NCBI GenBank assembly: GCA_017893485.1
Contig: CM030363.1
Span: 174,432,686-174,496,685 of the forward strand
Source: Hemerocallis citrina
Taxonomy: Eukaryota > Streptophyta > Magnoliopsida > Asparagales > Asphodelaceae
Reading direction: 5' to 3'
DNA: 64,000 nucleotides
Below the pieces are notes generated by a model, which worked only from the letters and a program-made list of their open reading frames with translations, had not been told where the DNA came from and searched no databases. Position 1 is the first letter of the stretch. Each line of letters opens with the position of its first letter. Position numbers and translations under genes: made by a program. Below, one piece after another: positions 25,262 through 35,510 of the stretch.

Positions 25262-25842
25262 ATGTAATTTATGCCATAGTATACTGACTAATTTATGAGT
25301 CGGATCTATATTGGGTTGGATCTATACTTTTGATATACTGACTAATTTATGAGTCAGTGATTGGCAATCTACCTTTGATATACTGAGTGACACTGGTAAC
25401 GGGTAACGGGTCGGGTCCGCTTCGTTTATTGATTAATTCTCTATTGCGGGTCCGGGTTCGGGTCCGGGTCCGGGTCGGTTCCATTTTTAGGGGACCCAGA
25501 CCCGACCTGAAATTTCAACGGGTAGTTATTTAGGACCCATGCTCTACCCAAATTAGATCGGTTCGGATCCGGTCCAACGCCGGGTCCGGGTCGGGTCCGG
25601 ATTTCGGGTTTTAGTACCAATGCTAATAATGAGCCAGCAAACTCTTCAAATCAATTAACTTATCAGTAATGAAATATTGACACCATATATAAGAAGAAAA
25701 AAATAGAAAAAGGGTCGTCTATTAACTTATTATTTTTTCTTTAATGAAACAAGACGACAAAATAAAAAAATCCATTTATATATGATAGATTTACCTTACT
25801 AAAACTTATTTTCATTGTTGTTTTACTTTTGAACTTTAATAG

Positions 25843-26094
25843 AACTGGGAAGCAGCTGACATAGACCTCAAATTTATAAATGCAACTACATTGATGAATT
25901 GGGGTTACAATAAGGTAAATTTATATTTATTACAACTATACCCTATGTTAACCGTTAATTGCTGCTTATTTAATGCTTCTTTTTTTTCCCAGATTGTCGT
26001 CCACACTCAAAACCGTCATGTACATATTGACAGTTTAACTTTTTGTAGGGTGATGAGGAACATGTTTGGTTGAAGCCATTGTTCTGTTTGAAAG
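25843..26094 (+). pseudogene. Two exon-like blocks of unknown origin in Helitron R
   Basis: Block 25843-25914 lies between an AG acceptor and a GTAAAT donor and reads NWEAADIDLKFINATTLMNW plus GYNK. Block 26049-26094 lies between AG and GTAATG and reads GDEEHVWLKPLFCLK. The signals and frames suggest another captured gene, but I do not recognise the protein. Inverted equivalents lie near 19734-19985. Confidence 0.35.
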
Positions 26095-26879
26095 GTAATG
26101 GTTTTAAAACTGTTACTATTGTTTTAATTGTTTATTGTAAACTCTTACTATTTGATTCAAAACTCTAACTGTTTTTTTAGGCTCACTGTTTGGTCCTATT
26201 TTTGAAGACTTCAACCATTGGGGGACCTACAACCATGTATTTTTTTTTTTTCATTCAGTTGGTTGGTGTTTAGTATGGTGGAGAATGTAATAGTTGTAAT
26301 AATTGTAATATTTAGCATTTTTGGAGATGATGTAAGTAACTGTATATAATGATGATATAATATAGTTATGTTAATACCCGTACCCGCAATTTTGTGGAGT
26401 ATTGGGTTTTGTATTTGGTTTTTTAAAGGTTTTTCGAAGGTTTTTCAAAAAATTTATTACATTTTCAAAAGATTTTTTGGTTTTTATTTTGTATCTTGCA
26501 TTATATTCTGAATTTTCCCCCCAGAGCCTTATATATATGATATCTGTGTGATGTTGCTCGATTGAGCCGGGGGAGGATTGATATTTATTGCCTGTGATGT
26601 CATATATTTAATTGTTAGCAGAATTCCGTAAGGAATTTCTGTAAAAGGGCTAATATTTTAAGGGAGGTTCTGTCAAAATTTTTACTAAATTTTCTAAAAT
26701 TTATTATGTTTTCAAACGCTTGGTTTTTATTTTGTATCTTAGTCATATGATAATATCTTGGTTTTTCAAACGAAATTTGCTGGTTGGTTAGCCTTGAGGG
26801 CTAATAAAAGGCTAAGGTCATTTCATCATCACCAAAAAAGACAACGGGAATTTTGTTTGTTCATTTAATTCCTATCTAA

Positions 26880-27176
26880 TCAAGTCAAACAAACCTGAGA
26901 CATGAAGGACAACCATCTGTCAATACCATGCCAAATTCCCACAGTAAAATGAGCCACAGATTCGCAACTTTCTTCCCTTTCCTTCCCTTTCATGAGTAAT
27001 GTTAGCTGACCACCACCACCACCCTTCTGCATCTCAGTTAGGGCCATGGCATGCTTATCATCCATGAAGTTAGCTAGCTCCCAGATCATGTCCCGTTTAT
27101 CATCCATGAAGTTGTTATCATCCATGAAGTTAGCAGCATCCCTCAATTGGTCATCTCTTCTCTTCTTTTTTAACAA
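26880..27176 (-). pseudogene. Unknown captured coding fragment in R (minus)
   Basis: A 98-residue frame has three near-repeats of NFMDD, a GGGGG run, and the segment AHFTVGIWHGIDRWLSFMSQ ending at an AG|GTTTGT donor-like site. I do not recognise the family. The inverted copy is at 18653-18949 plus. It could be a fourth captured gene fragment or chance. Confidence 0.3.
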
Positions 27177-27204
27177 CAGATCATGTCCCGTTTAACAAAA
27201 GTCG

Positions 27205-27414
27205 ATGAATTCATCGTTTCTTCAATCTCTGAATCTGCAAACAGAAAGAAGCCCACAAGATGTCCAGAAAAATTATGATATTGATCTGCAAACAGAAACC
27301 CATAAGCTCCAACATGCAGCAGAACATTATGATCGGTTCCATTATTTATTTACAACAGTAGACACAGCTCGACTAACAAAAGATCATATATATTTTGATC
27401 CAAACATCAAATGA
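27205..27414 (+). pseudogene. Unknown small ORF near Helitron 3' end
   Basis: A 69-residue frame (starts MNSSFLQSLNLQTERS) encodes a hydrophilic, helix-prone peptide. It contains a repeated LQTE motif from a CTGCAAACAGAAA repeat. The inverted copy is 18415-18624. Family unknown; possibly a captured exon. Confidence 0.25.
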
Positions 27415-27598
27415 ACTGGATATAACAACTGTCCACTCCGTGACGAGGCATCAATTAATTAACTTATCCAATAGGTAATCCTAAAAATACATCTTATGTC
27501 ACCCACTTATGTCACCCAATTTTTTAACTAAATTTACACCCACTTATGCAGTTCACCCAATCAAATAAATCTAACTAAATTTACATGCAGTCCCGAAT

Positions 27599-27632
27599 AC
27601 GTGCCGTAGGCACGTCCCACGGGCATACCTAG
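27599..27632 (+). other. Helitron 3' terminal hairpin and CTAG
   Basis: The stem ACGTGCC/GGCACGT has a GTA loop at 27599-27615, then 13 nt, then CTAG 27629-27632 followed by host T. This is the diagnostic Helitron terminator. Its mirror is at 18197-18230. Confidence 0.9.
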
Positions 27633-27699
27633 TGGTTCTATACTTTTAATTATATATAAAAAAAAAAACCCTCTTTTCAAATCAGTGTTTTAAATATAT

Positions 27700-28376
27700 A
27701 AGTCGGGGATTGTTGGAATTGAGTATACATTCAAAACACTTCTCTTGTTGACAACATTGTCTTATGGCCCAATGGTTAAAGTTTTGAGTTCACATGAGGT
27801 CAGGGGTTCAATTCCTACATTCCACATAATATATATATATATATTTGACCGGGCTGGGCTTTAGGGTCTTGGGGTCTCTTGGAAAAAAAAACATTTTTTT
27901 TGGTTTTAAATAAAAACGTTTCCTTTCTTACTGGCCAGTTTTTTTACTAGTAAAATCATTAAAACCATTTATGGCACTTTATGGTCTGGTTGTTATGACA
28001 TTAAAACAGAAAAAAAGAAAAACGTTTTTTTATATATATAAATATATGGGTTATGTCATATAGATGAAGCAGAGAAGAGAAAAACAAATTCTTCATCTCT
28101 TCTAAAATATTTTTCCAAATTGTTGAGTAATTTTTACTCAGTATGGTGTAAGTTGGTACATGCTGCTATTGGAGCATTAGACAGAACTGTAGACAGAACC
28201 TCGTTGTATTCCGGGAGAAGTGTTTGGTGATCAACGGTTCATCTCCAGAATCGGCCAAATAGCTTCTTAAAGAAAGTAAAACCCACGCCTCGAGCTACTT
28301 TTCATTTTCTTCCTGTTGCAGATCAACTCCAGAGTCATTCTCAAAATGTTCATTTGGTGCACTCATGTTTAACCCA
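27700..28376 (+). repeat. Polypurine tract and 3' LTR of the large copia element
   Basis: The tract AAGTCGGGGAT at 27700-27710 directly precedes TGTTGGAATTGAG at 27711. The LTR (666 bp) ends AACCCA at 28376 and aligns with 566-1175 minus its lost first 56 bp. It contains the SINE-like module at 27761-27890, with box A TGGCCCAATGG and box B GGTTCAATTCC, ending in an A-run. With this LTR the copia element and everything nested in it span about 27.8 kb. Confidence 0.7.
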
Positions 28377-29216
28377 TCTTTTTTTTTTAACATAGAGTAG
28401 TTATACTTGTATGGGGGGACTTTATCTCATTACGCTTTTAATGTCATTAGACACGTGCATGCAAAAAATCAAGACGTTTGGAAGCTTTTCACCCATGCAC
28501 CACATAGTGCCAATTTGTTATATTATTGAAATTTCGTTCATTTTGCAATCACTTAAAATATAGACAATTGTTCTCCAAACAGCTTGAAATGATATAGGCA
28601 TACATATTATGACATTAAAAACACAGTGAACGGTGCTTATCAACCAAGGGGAGTTTCACCAAGCAATTACAAATGCTCTATAAGTGGAAATCGTCCCCTA
28701 TAAGTATCCGGCCTATTAGTATGCGGTTCACTTTAAAAATATATATATATGAAAGCAAATTTTGTATTGGCTGAAAAATAAACTAGGATAACAGATTCTT
28801 GGCACATCTCATTGGTCACATATCATGTGCAGTTCTAGTCAATATCTACATGTCAGATCAAAACTGAACATGTCAGTGCTCAAATTTTATAGAGGTAGGG
28901 CTTTCATAAATTGGGTTCAGGTTTGGGTTAATGGTTTTCTGATTAGATAACCCACACATCCACCCTCATTCGTTAATTAGGGATTAGGCCCTATTTCTTC
29001 AACAATCTACTAATTCTTACCTTTTTTTTTTCTCCCGGGTAAGAGTCATTCCCCAAGAACACCAAGCTTTTCCAGACTTCTAGGATGATCGCTTAGACCC
29101 GACATCCCACCTGCTTCTAAAACACCTGGCTCCTCAAACACTGCTCCTCTTTGTATATGATATGTGATAAAACCCCTTCACATACCGCAATGTCTTGCCC
29201 CACCACTCTAGACCCA
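28377..29216. other. Unassigned AT-rich sequence
   Basis: I find no coding region, terminal repeats or splice-flanked exons here. It is probably old flanking DNA of the copia insertion. Confidence 0.5.
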
Positions 29217-29219
29217 TTA

Positions 29220-30012
29220 GAGCATCTGTAGTCGTCAGCTAAATATCGAAAATTTAAAAAAAATGGAGAAAAAATCGCTGCAGTCGTCTACCAAAAATTC
29301 AAAATTTGGGTGTCGTATGAATAGTATATTGCCAAATATAGAAAACGGTTTGGCAAAAGCCAAATTATAGCTGACGAAATATTATCTTTCGTCCGATAAA
29401 TGAGACGAAAGATAATCTTTCTTCTCAAAACGTGGGACGGCAAACAAAACACCGTCGCTTCAATTCAGCATACGCCAAATTAGACAGACGAAGGATAATC
29501 TTCCGTCGGAATAATTAAATTAAAAAATAAAAAAAATTTGACGGACGGTACATAATGTACCGTCTAACACATTAGCAAAAGACAAAATGCCTGGGACGGG
29601 ACTTCATCCCTCGTCCGGCAATTGTCTCATTTAAAAAAAAAAAAAAAAAATTGTCCTTTTGTGCCCCTTTTTGTTTGTTTTGTTTTTAAATTTTTTTTTT
29701 GTCCTTTGTCCCCGGATTCAATGCGAAAATAAGAAAAAAAAATTAAAAAAAATCCTCCGACGAGGGATAATGTACCGTCCAAGAACTTTGCTTTTTTTAA
29801 AAAATATTTTTTCGATCGACAAACGGTAAATTATCTTCCGTCCTAAACGATTTTCGTCTGCAAGCGCTGCGACGAAAGATAATCTTCCGTCTCAAAATAA
29901 AAAAAACATGCGACGAAACAAATATAGCTTGAACGACTACAACGACATTCCTTTTTTCCTATTTCCAATTGCTATATACCCAAAATTTAGCAAGCGACGA
30001 CTACAGATGCTC
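29220..30012. mobile_element. PIF/Harbinger-type MITE, TSD TTA, with internal palindromes
   Basis: The perfect 17-bp terminal inverted repeat GAGCATCTGTAGTCGTC opens at 29220 and its complement closes at 30012. TTA duplications flank it (29217-29219 and 30013-30015). It is 793 bp with no transposase. Inside, near-palindromes of the type GACGAAAGATAATCTTTCGTC recur at about 29375, 29405, 29485, 29535, 29590, 29758, 29815 and 29870. The TTA duplication and GAGCATCT start fit the PIF/Harbinger (Tourist) superfamily. Confidence 0.85.
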
Positions 30013-30015
30013 TTA

Positions 30016-30887
30016 GGGTCCAGACCCCTAATAATGTATTTTAAAAAAAAAGGTAAGTCAATGGGCGGAGAAGGGGAATTAAAAGTAATGGAGATTTGAC
30101 GTCCGGAAAAAGGTGTCCATCTCTATGAGAAATCAATTATTATGATCATTTGGTACTGTGATATCCTGTAGTTTTTAGACAGACTTAAATTGTTGTTTCT
30201 TCTTTAGTAGATCAGTTCTTAAATTGTTGTTTCTTCTTTATTAGATGAGTTCCGCGATAAATGAGACAACACATTCTGCTTTAACAGAAGGGGGTGATAT
30301 GTACCAGAAATCACTACCATGAAAATTCACAAAGTTTTTAATAGTCGCACATATTATTTTTGTTTGATTGCACCACTGTCCCATTTCATTGAAGAGATTA
30401 TCTCACTAACCGCCCAATTCCTCTCATTTGACAGATAGTTATCATCTAATGAGAACGCTCTTAAGGAACGAGTAGAACGTAGATGAGATTAAAGAAACAT
30501 AGTACGAAAAGCAAAAAAAAGAAAGAAATATAGCACAGGAAGTTTAGAAATAATCTAATAGATCTTTATGCAAAGTCAGCTTTATCTAAGCTTTAAAAGT
30601 TTACTAACATATTGCTCGTATTATTGATAAAGAGAAAGTACTTTCAGCATGGAGTAGATTACTGCTGTTCATGAAGATTAAGCATCCGTAACAATTACAC
30701 TGCATTCGAAAATGTTAGGTGGCAAAAGCTGTAACAATAAATGATATGGGTAATGTCAAAATGATATGGGTAATGTCAAAACACAGGAAGCTAATTTTGT
30801 GCAGCTATTCACTAATCAATGTCTTCATATGAAAATGGGAAATTGCAGGAAAATGACTAATATTCAGCTAGCTTCGTGCTGGTAAAT
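30016..30887. other. Unassigned spacer
   Basis: No gene was found. A perfect 20-bp tandem duplication (ATGATATGGGTAATGTCAAA twice) lies at 30741-30780. Confidence 0.6.
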
Positions 30888-30890
30888 TAA

Positions 30891-31467
30891 GGTAGTGTTC
30901 TTTTTCTCCTCTTATAAGAGATTTACCTCTTGTAAGAGATGGTCCACCTCTTACAAGAATTTTTTTAGCGTTCTTTTTTTACCTCTTATAAGATATTTTT
31001 TTCCAAAATCTCTTATAAGCCTAAAAGACTTCTAGTAGCCTCTTTGTAATTTCTTAAATCTGTGCAGTAATGTGACATTTCCTTTGCCTTTGAGTTTCCC
31101 GGTTCGCTCCAACAATGGAAAAGGAGAACCAATATACAATATGGTTTGAATTCATAACTTGTCTCAATAGACTCACACAATCTTACCCTATTGAAGTTCC
31201 TTTACTAACAGAAAAAGGAAATAATTCGTTCATCAATCAATCAAGAAAAACGCTACCAGAAGTCTTTTAGGGGTAATATAGACTTTGGGGTAATATAGGC
31301 TCTTGTAAGAGGTGAAAAAAAAACAGAAATCTCTTATAAGAGGTTCTTATAAGAGGTTATTTTTATATAAAAAGAACACCTAAAAAAGAGGCTCTTACAA
31401 GAGGCTCTTACCATAAATCTCTTATAAGAGATAACCTCTTATAAGAGGCAAAAAAAAGAACAGTACC
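30891..31467. mobile_element. MITE-like element, TSD TAA, built on CTCTTATAAGAG palindromes
   Basis: Ends are GGTAGTGTTCTTTTT at 30891 and the complement of GGTACTGTTCTTTTTTT at 31467. TAA duplications flank it (30888-30890, 31468-31470). It is 577 bp. Subterminal regions at both ends are made of reiterated CTCTTATAAGAG-type palindromes, about five on the left and seven on the right. The central 31035-31270 is non-repetitive. There is no transposase. The three-base TAA duplication suggests PIF/Harbinger; hAT or Mutator would need 8 or 9 bp. Confidence 0.75.
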
Positions 31468-31470
31468 TAA

Positions 31471-31783
31471 GTATTCATCCTTTCTTTTTGTTGCTCTTAT
31501 ATACCCAAAGTTTTAAAATTTTGCATTTTGATACTTTGTCATATTATCTTCCGGAAAAATGAAAAACCCTTCTTCATCATATTCTATCTTCCTCTTTATC
31601 TCTACAAGCTAAACCAATATGATTTCCCCTTAATTATATGCGGCTTTGCTTTGTTTGTTCCTATATCTTCAGATAGATTCTCTAAATTCACAGTTATGTC
31701 ACTTCCTCTAATTATACTTGATCAGAAGATAGGGGGGGAGGGAGTTGTTATTCTTGATGCATGTGGATGGAACATGACTAATA
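31471..31783. other. Unassigned spacer
   Basis: No conserved coding or structural feature seen. A 110-residue open frame (31528-31860) has no recognisable domain and runs into a poly-T/retroposon end, so I do not call it. Confidence 0.5.
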
Positions 31784-32430
31784 TTTTTTTTTTTTTTGAG
31801 GGAAAAGGTGGAATAAGGCCACCCTGTTTCATTAATAAGAAATTAACAAAACAACCCTAACATTCTGGAGCAAGTTACAACCCACAGACAAAAAAAAAAA
31901 ATTGAAGCGACATGACCAGTACATATAATCAGCTCTCACTCTAACCTACGAAAACCAACTAATTGTATGTCCGTCAAGCAAGCTTCGAGCACCCACCTCC
32001 ACGGCACGTGCCCACCCACCTGAAGCGAATCCTGTGGGATTTGAAAATTTGCCGCTCCCCTCCTTCTACCTCATCAACGCCACTTCAAACATGGCCTAAT
32101 CGGAGTCGCACCCAAAAGGAGAGCCGTCGGCAAAACTCTCACTAACCCTAATCACGGACACAGTCTAAGAGAGCAATGAAGATGGTACTTATACTCTCTC
32201 AGATGATTTCTCACAAACACAAACAGACACCTGCATAGAGTAGTGAGAAGCAACGTCTTCACTCTCTCTCTCTCTCTCACACGTAAAACCCAACCAAATC
32301 ACAACTAATTGAAGAATCAACTTCACCTCTCGCCCCTGCGGGCGGTGGACGTTGTAGATTTCAGGGTCAATGATGAGAGCATAGTGGCGGTGTTGTTGCA
32401 AAGTCTGTGACAGTGGATTAAGAAAGGTTG
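31784..32430 (-). mobile_element. Possible non-LTR retroposon 3' end, minus strand
   Basis: A T-run at about 31784-31797 (poly-A tail on the minus strand) is followed by sequence which, read on the minus strand, ends in a GGTGG...CCACC stem-loop before the tail. This resembles LINE or SINE 3' ends. No reverse transcriptase or endonuclease was found upstream, so it would be heavily 5'-truncated. A (CT) run lies at 32254-32278. Weakly supported. Confidence 0.3.
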
Positions 32431-32484
32431 AGTTCAGTGTGTGACTCCTCTACTGCCGACCAAGAAGACAAACATCTCCCCTTT

Positions 32485-32815
32485 GTGCACCTCATGGGGG
32501 GACCCCTTCTGCGGGCCCAAGCCCCACCATGTGCAGTAACAATCATGGGGGAACCGCATCTTCGGGCCGTAGTCCCACAACTATACACCTCAATCTTCGC
32601 ACCGAATCAAATTTTCCTCCACCTCCTTTATCACAACCTGGACGCTCCGCGACAGTTGAGACAAATACCCCAGAAGCTGCGACAAGTGAGCGCCCATCAT
32701 GGAGGGATCCCGTCTTGGGTCCAAGCTCCACAATCGGTCTCATGGTGGTAAAATACTAGTATGTAATAAGCGGTCTCATGAGGGGACCCCATCTTCGGGC
32801 CCTAGTCCCACAACC
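32485..32815 (+). repeat. Four dispersed copies of a ~38-bp GC-rich repeat
   Basis: Imperfect copies of a unit whose best form reads CATCTTCGGGCCCTAGTCCC, preceded by ATG(G/A)GGGGACCC, lie near 32491, 32544, 32696 and 32773. Spacing is uneven (about 53, 152 and 77 bp). Short open frames here are by-products of the repeat. I do not recognise the family. Confidence 0.65.
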
Positions 32816-33783
32816 GAACTACACCGCAAACATCACAACTAGATATACCCCACCCAGAACGCTCCACCAACCCCCCATACCACAAAATGCCCTGCCGTCT
32901 CACACTACGGCATAGCCAAGTACACCCCGACTTCTTCACACGCACTACCAATCCTCGAAAAACTAAAACATAGCTGTAATTGGCCCCAAGAGTATGGACA
33001 TGGTGGCAAGCGCAAAGAGCAACTGGTGAAACACCTAGCAAAGCTAACCAATCTCAACCTAAACTAACCCCAACCCCAATAAAAGTGTCACAGGTCTGGG
33101 TCAAAAAAAGGGGGGGAGGGGGGCGCACAGCAGCTCGGCCCCATACCGCACCAATCTCAGCTTGGCCCCGTCACCGTCGCCGTCACGTGGGGGGCAGAGC
33201 ATCGCACCGACCTCAGGTATCGTCGTGAAGCTTCGCTGATCGGAGCGCGAAGATCTTGGCCTTCGTCGAAACGGGAAGCCGTCAGAATCGCTGCATCGGT
33301 AGCGTCGTCGTGGAGCATCGCGACATCGAGGATTCGTGGCATCGTCGTGGAGCATTGTGACCATCGCGTGGAGGAGAGGATTCGTCGAGGACCATCGCCG
33401 TGGAGGAGAGGATTTGTGGGGCTTCGCGTCATCGTGGAGGGGACTAGAGGGGGGACGACGGGGGGGGGGGGGGGGGGCGAAGGGGGAGCTGCCGCTGCCC
33501 CAAGGATGTTCAGATCTAGGGTTTCAAAAGAAGAAGGAAGGGAGTTGGTAGGAGAGGAGCGGGCTATTTTTTAGATCTGACAGTTGAGAGAATAAATGTA
33601 AATCCTGAACAAGACTAATATTGTGAGAAAGAAGTTGGACTTGAGATCTTTGGGGTTGTTATCCTTATTTAATGTACCCGTACCGTACCACTAGGAGCAA
33701 AGGTAGATACATTCTAGAGGGGACATTTGGACTCCCAAAAAATTTCCAAAACCTCCCCTTATACATAGCAAAATTTTATTTGG
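32816..33783. other. GC-rich unassigned region with poly-G tract
   Basis: The sequence is rich in TCGTCG trinucleotides and has a run of about 20 G near 33458-33478. The phrase AGATCTAGGGTTTCA at about 33511 recurs near 327, which suggests a shared element leader. No intact coding region was found. Confidence 0.45.
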
Positions 33784-34355
33784 TGTTAGGAATTGTGGAC
33801 ATAAACACACAAGCATAAGAAGGTTGAAGTTGAAAGAGAAGACACGAGAAGACAAAAACGAACACATCAACATGCAGAGGCAATAGCAGCAAAAAGGTGG
33901 AAATGGCAGTCGACTGTCATGCTTGACAGTCGACCGTAATTAAGAGGGCAGTCGGCCTCTAGAGCAGTCGACTACCCCAGCTCTCTAATTTGGCAAAGTC
34001 TATTTGCGGTCGACCGCGTTACGAGTGCAATCGACCATCCACGAGTGGCGTTGATTAAATTTGGGTTGGAGTTCTGGATCCAACTGAGTTGTATTTGTGT
34101 TTATTTTTTATGGTTTACTTGGGGCTGTAAATATATATGTGAATCCTAGGGTTTGTACCAATCGTTAAATGAAACAATTTCAAGAGGAATCTTGTGTGGA
34201 GTGCTACCAAAGGTGAGGGAGAGATTAGATTGAGATCTCTTCGTATCTTTGTATTTCTTGAGTAACAAGTATTGGTTGTATCTGCATATCATTGTGTTCA
34301 TGTGTTTATGAGATCTTATGTTTGTGGTGGAATGTTGTTATTGGTGCATCTAGGT
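33784..34355 (+). repeat. 5' LTR of the gag-only copia element
   Basis: Aligns with 36257-36849. It contains reiterated GTCGAC-centred motifs (CAGTCGACTGTC, GACAGTCGACCG, CAGTCGACTACC, GGTCGACCGCG) at 33909-34045. The 3' boundary is uncertain by about 25 bp because the last bases differ from the 3' LTR. Confidence 0.75.
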
Positions 34356-34407
34356 CTTGTGGGTGTTCTTGTGCACTAGAAGTGGTATCAGGGCTTAAGG
34401 TTTCAAG

Positions 34408-35510
34408 ATGGCCGATAGCAAGTCGAATGTCGAGAGACTCAATGGAAGTGGTTTCACGGTGTGGAAGATTCAGATGGTAGCTTATCTTGCTCATAAAGAG
34501 CTAGATGGTTTGTTGTTTAATGAGAAGCCAGAATGTGCAGACAAGGATGCGAAGATCTTGGTGGCATGGAATCATTTTGATCAGGAGGCTCTTGGGCAGA
34601 TTCAGTTAGCACTGAGTAGAAAAGCAATATTTCATTTATCGAAGGCAAAGACCATGAAGGAGACTATGGAGATTCTTACGGATATGTATGAGAAACCGTA
34701 GGCATCGAACCAAATTCTTCACTTAATAAATTGGTTAACATGAAGTTGGTAGAAGGGGTTCAATAGCGGAACATGTGAACATTTATTTTATGGTATATAA
34801 CCAGATGGAAGCTGCAGAATTGAAGTTTTCAGAAAGAGAACGTGTATTGTTACTTTTATCTACTTTACCCGATAATTATGGTACGGTGGAACAGACTATT
34901 ACAAGGACTATGACAGATTCGACTATTCTGTAGGATGTTGTGAGCATCAGCATCAATGAGGTGAGAAAGAAGAGAAACAGAGAGTTTTCATCATCTTTTA
35001 GCAATCCCACACTTTGATGATTGAGAGGCGTGGAAGAAGTAAGTCCGAGAGTGGGACAACGACGATGGTGGTAGACCTAAGTATTGGTATTGCCACAAGT
35101 GGGGTCACATGATGCATATATGTAAGGCTCTTATGAAGAAGAAGCAAGAGAAATCAGTGCAAACCAATGTGATGATCGAGAAAACAAAGCTGAATGATTG
35201 CTTATTTTTATCAGCTAGGGTGAAATTGGACACAAAGATTGGTGTATTGATTAAGGTTCTTCTTTTCATTGCACTTCAAGGAGGGAGGTGTTTGAAGACT
35301 ATAAAGAGGGTTCTTTCGAAAATGTTATCATGGATAACAGTCAGTGGTGTTCTATGACTAGAACTGAAACTGTTCGCTTGAAAATCGGTGTTAGGAAAGA
35401 GATTGTCTTGTGGGAGATGAGGGATGTCACAAACTTGAGAGAATCTTATCTAGACGGGAAGGCAAGACAAAGAGGGTTTCCCGACACTACATTTGGTAGT
35501 GGAGAGTGAT
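34408..35510 (+). pseudogene. Copia gag-protease remnant
   Basis: Gag starts at ATG 34408 (LNGSGFTVWKIQMVAYLAHK) and stops at 34699-34701. Frame-shifted continuation shows SERERVLLLLSTLPDNYGTV (about 34830). A zinc-knuckle remnant YWYCHKWGHMMHIC (about 35085) has its first Cys replaced by Tyr. Protease-region remnants read VFEDYKEGSFENVIMDN (about 35290) and SMTRTETVRLKIG (about 35353). Everything after protease is lost or unrecognisable. Several frameshifts and stops show long inactivity. Confidence 0.7.

Larger units (their letters stand above)
20547..27632 (+). mobile_element. Complete non-autonomous Helitron (A + R), 7086 bp
   Basis: Termini are canonical: A|TCTATATAATAAAACAC at 20546/20547, and CTAG|T at 27629-27633. 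A 7-bp stem with 3-nt loop (ACGTGCC-GTA-GGCACGT, 27599-27615) ends 13 nt before CTAG. Unit A occupies 20547-25281 and R 25282-27632. Rep and helicase coding sequences are absent. It carries second copies of the LIP2p, VHA-a and PPR fragments in the same order and strand as copy 1. The near identity to copy 1 indicates a recent duplication. Confidence 0.88.

Noticed and set aside
33101..33574. Arginine- and glycine-rich ORFs near the poly-G run
   Set aside because: Low-complexity GC-rich frames overlapping on both strands; no recognisable family.
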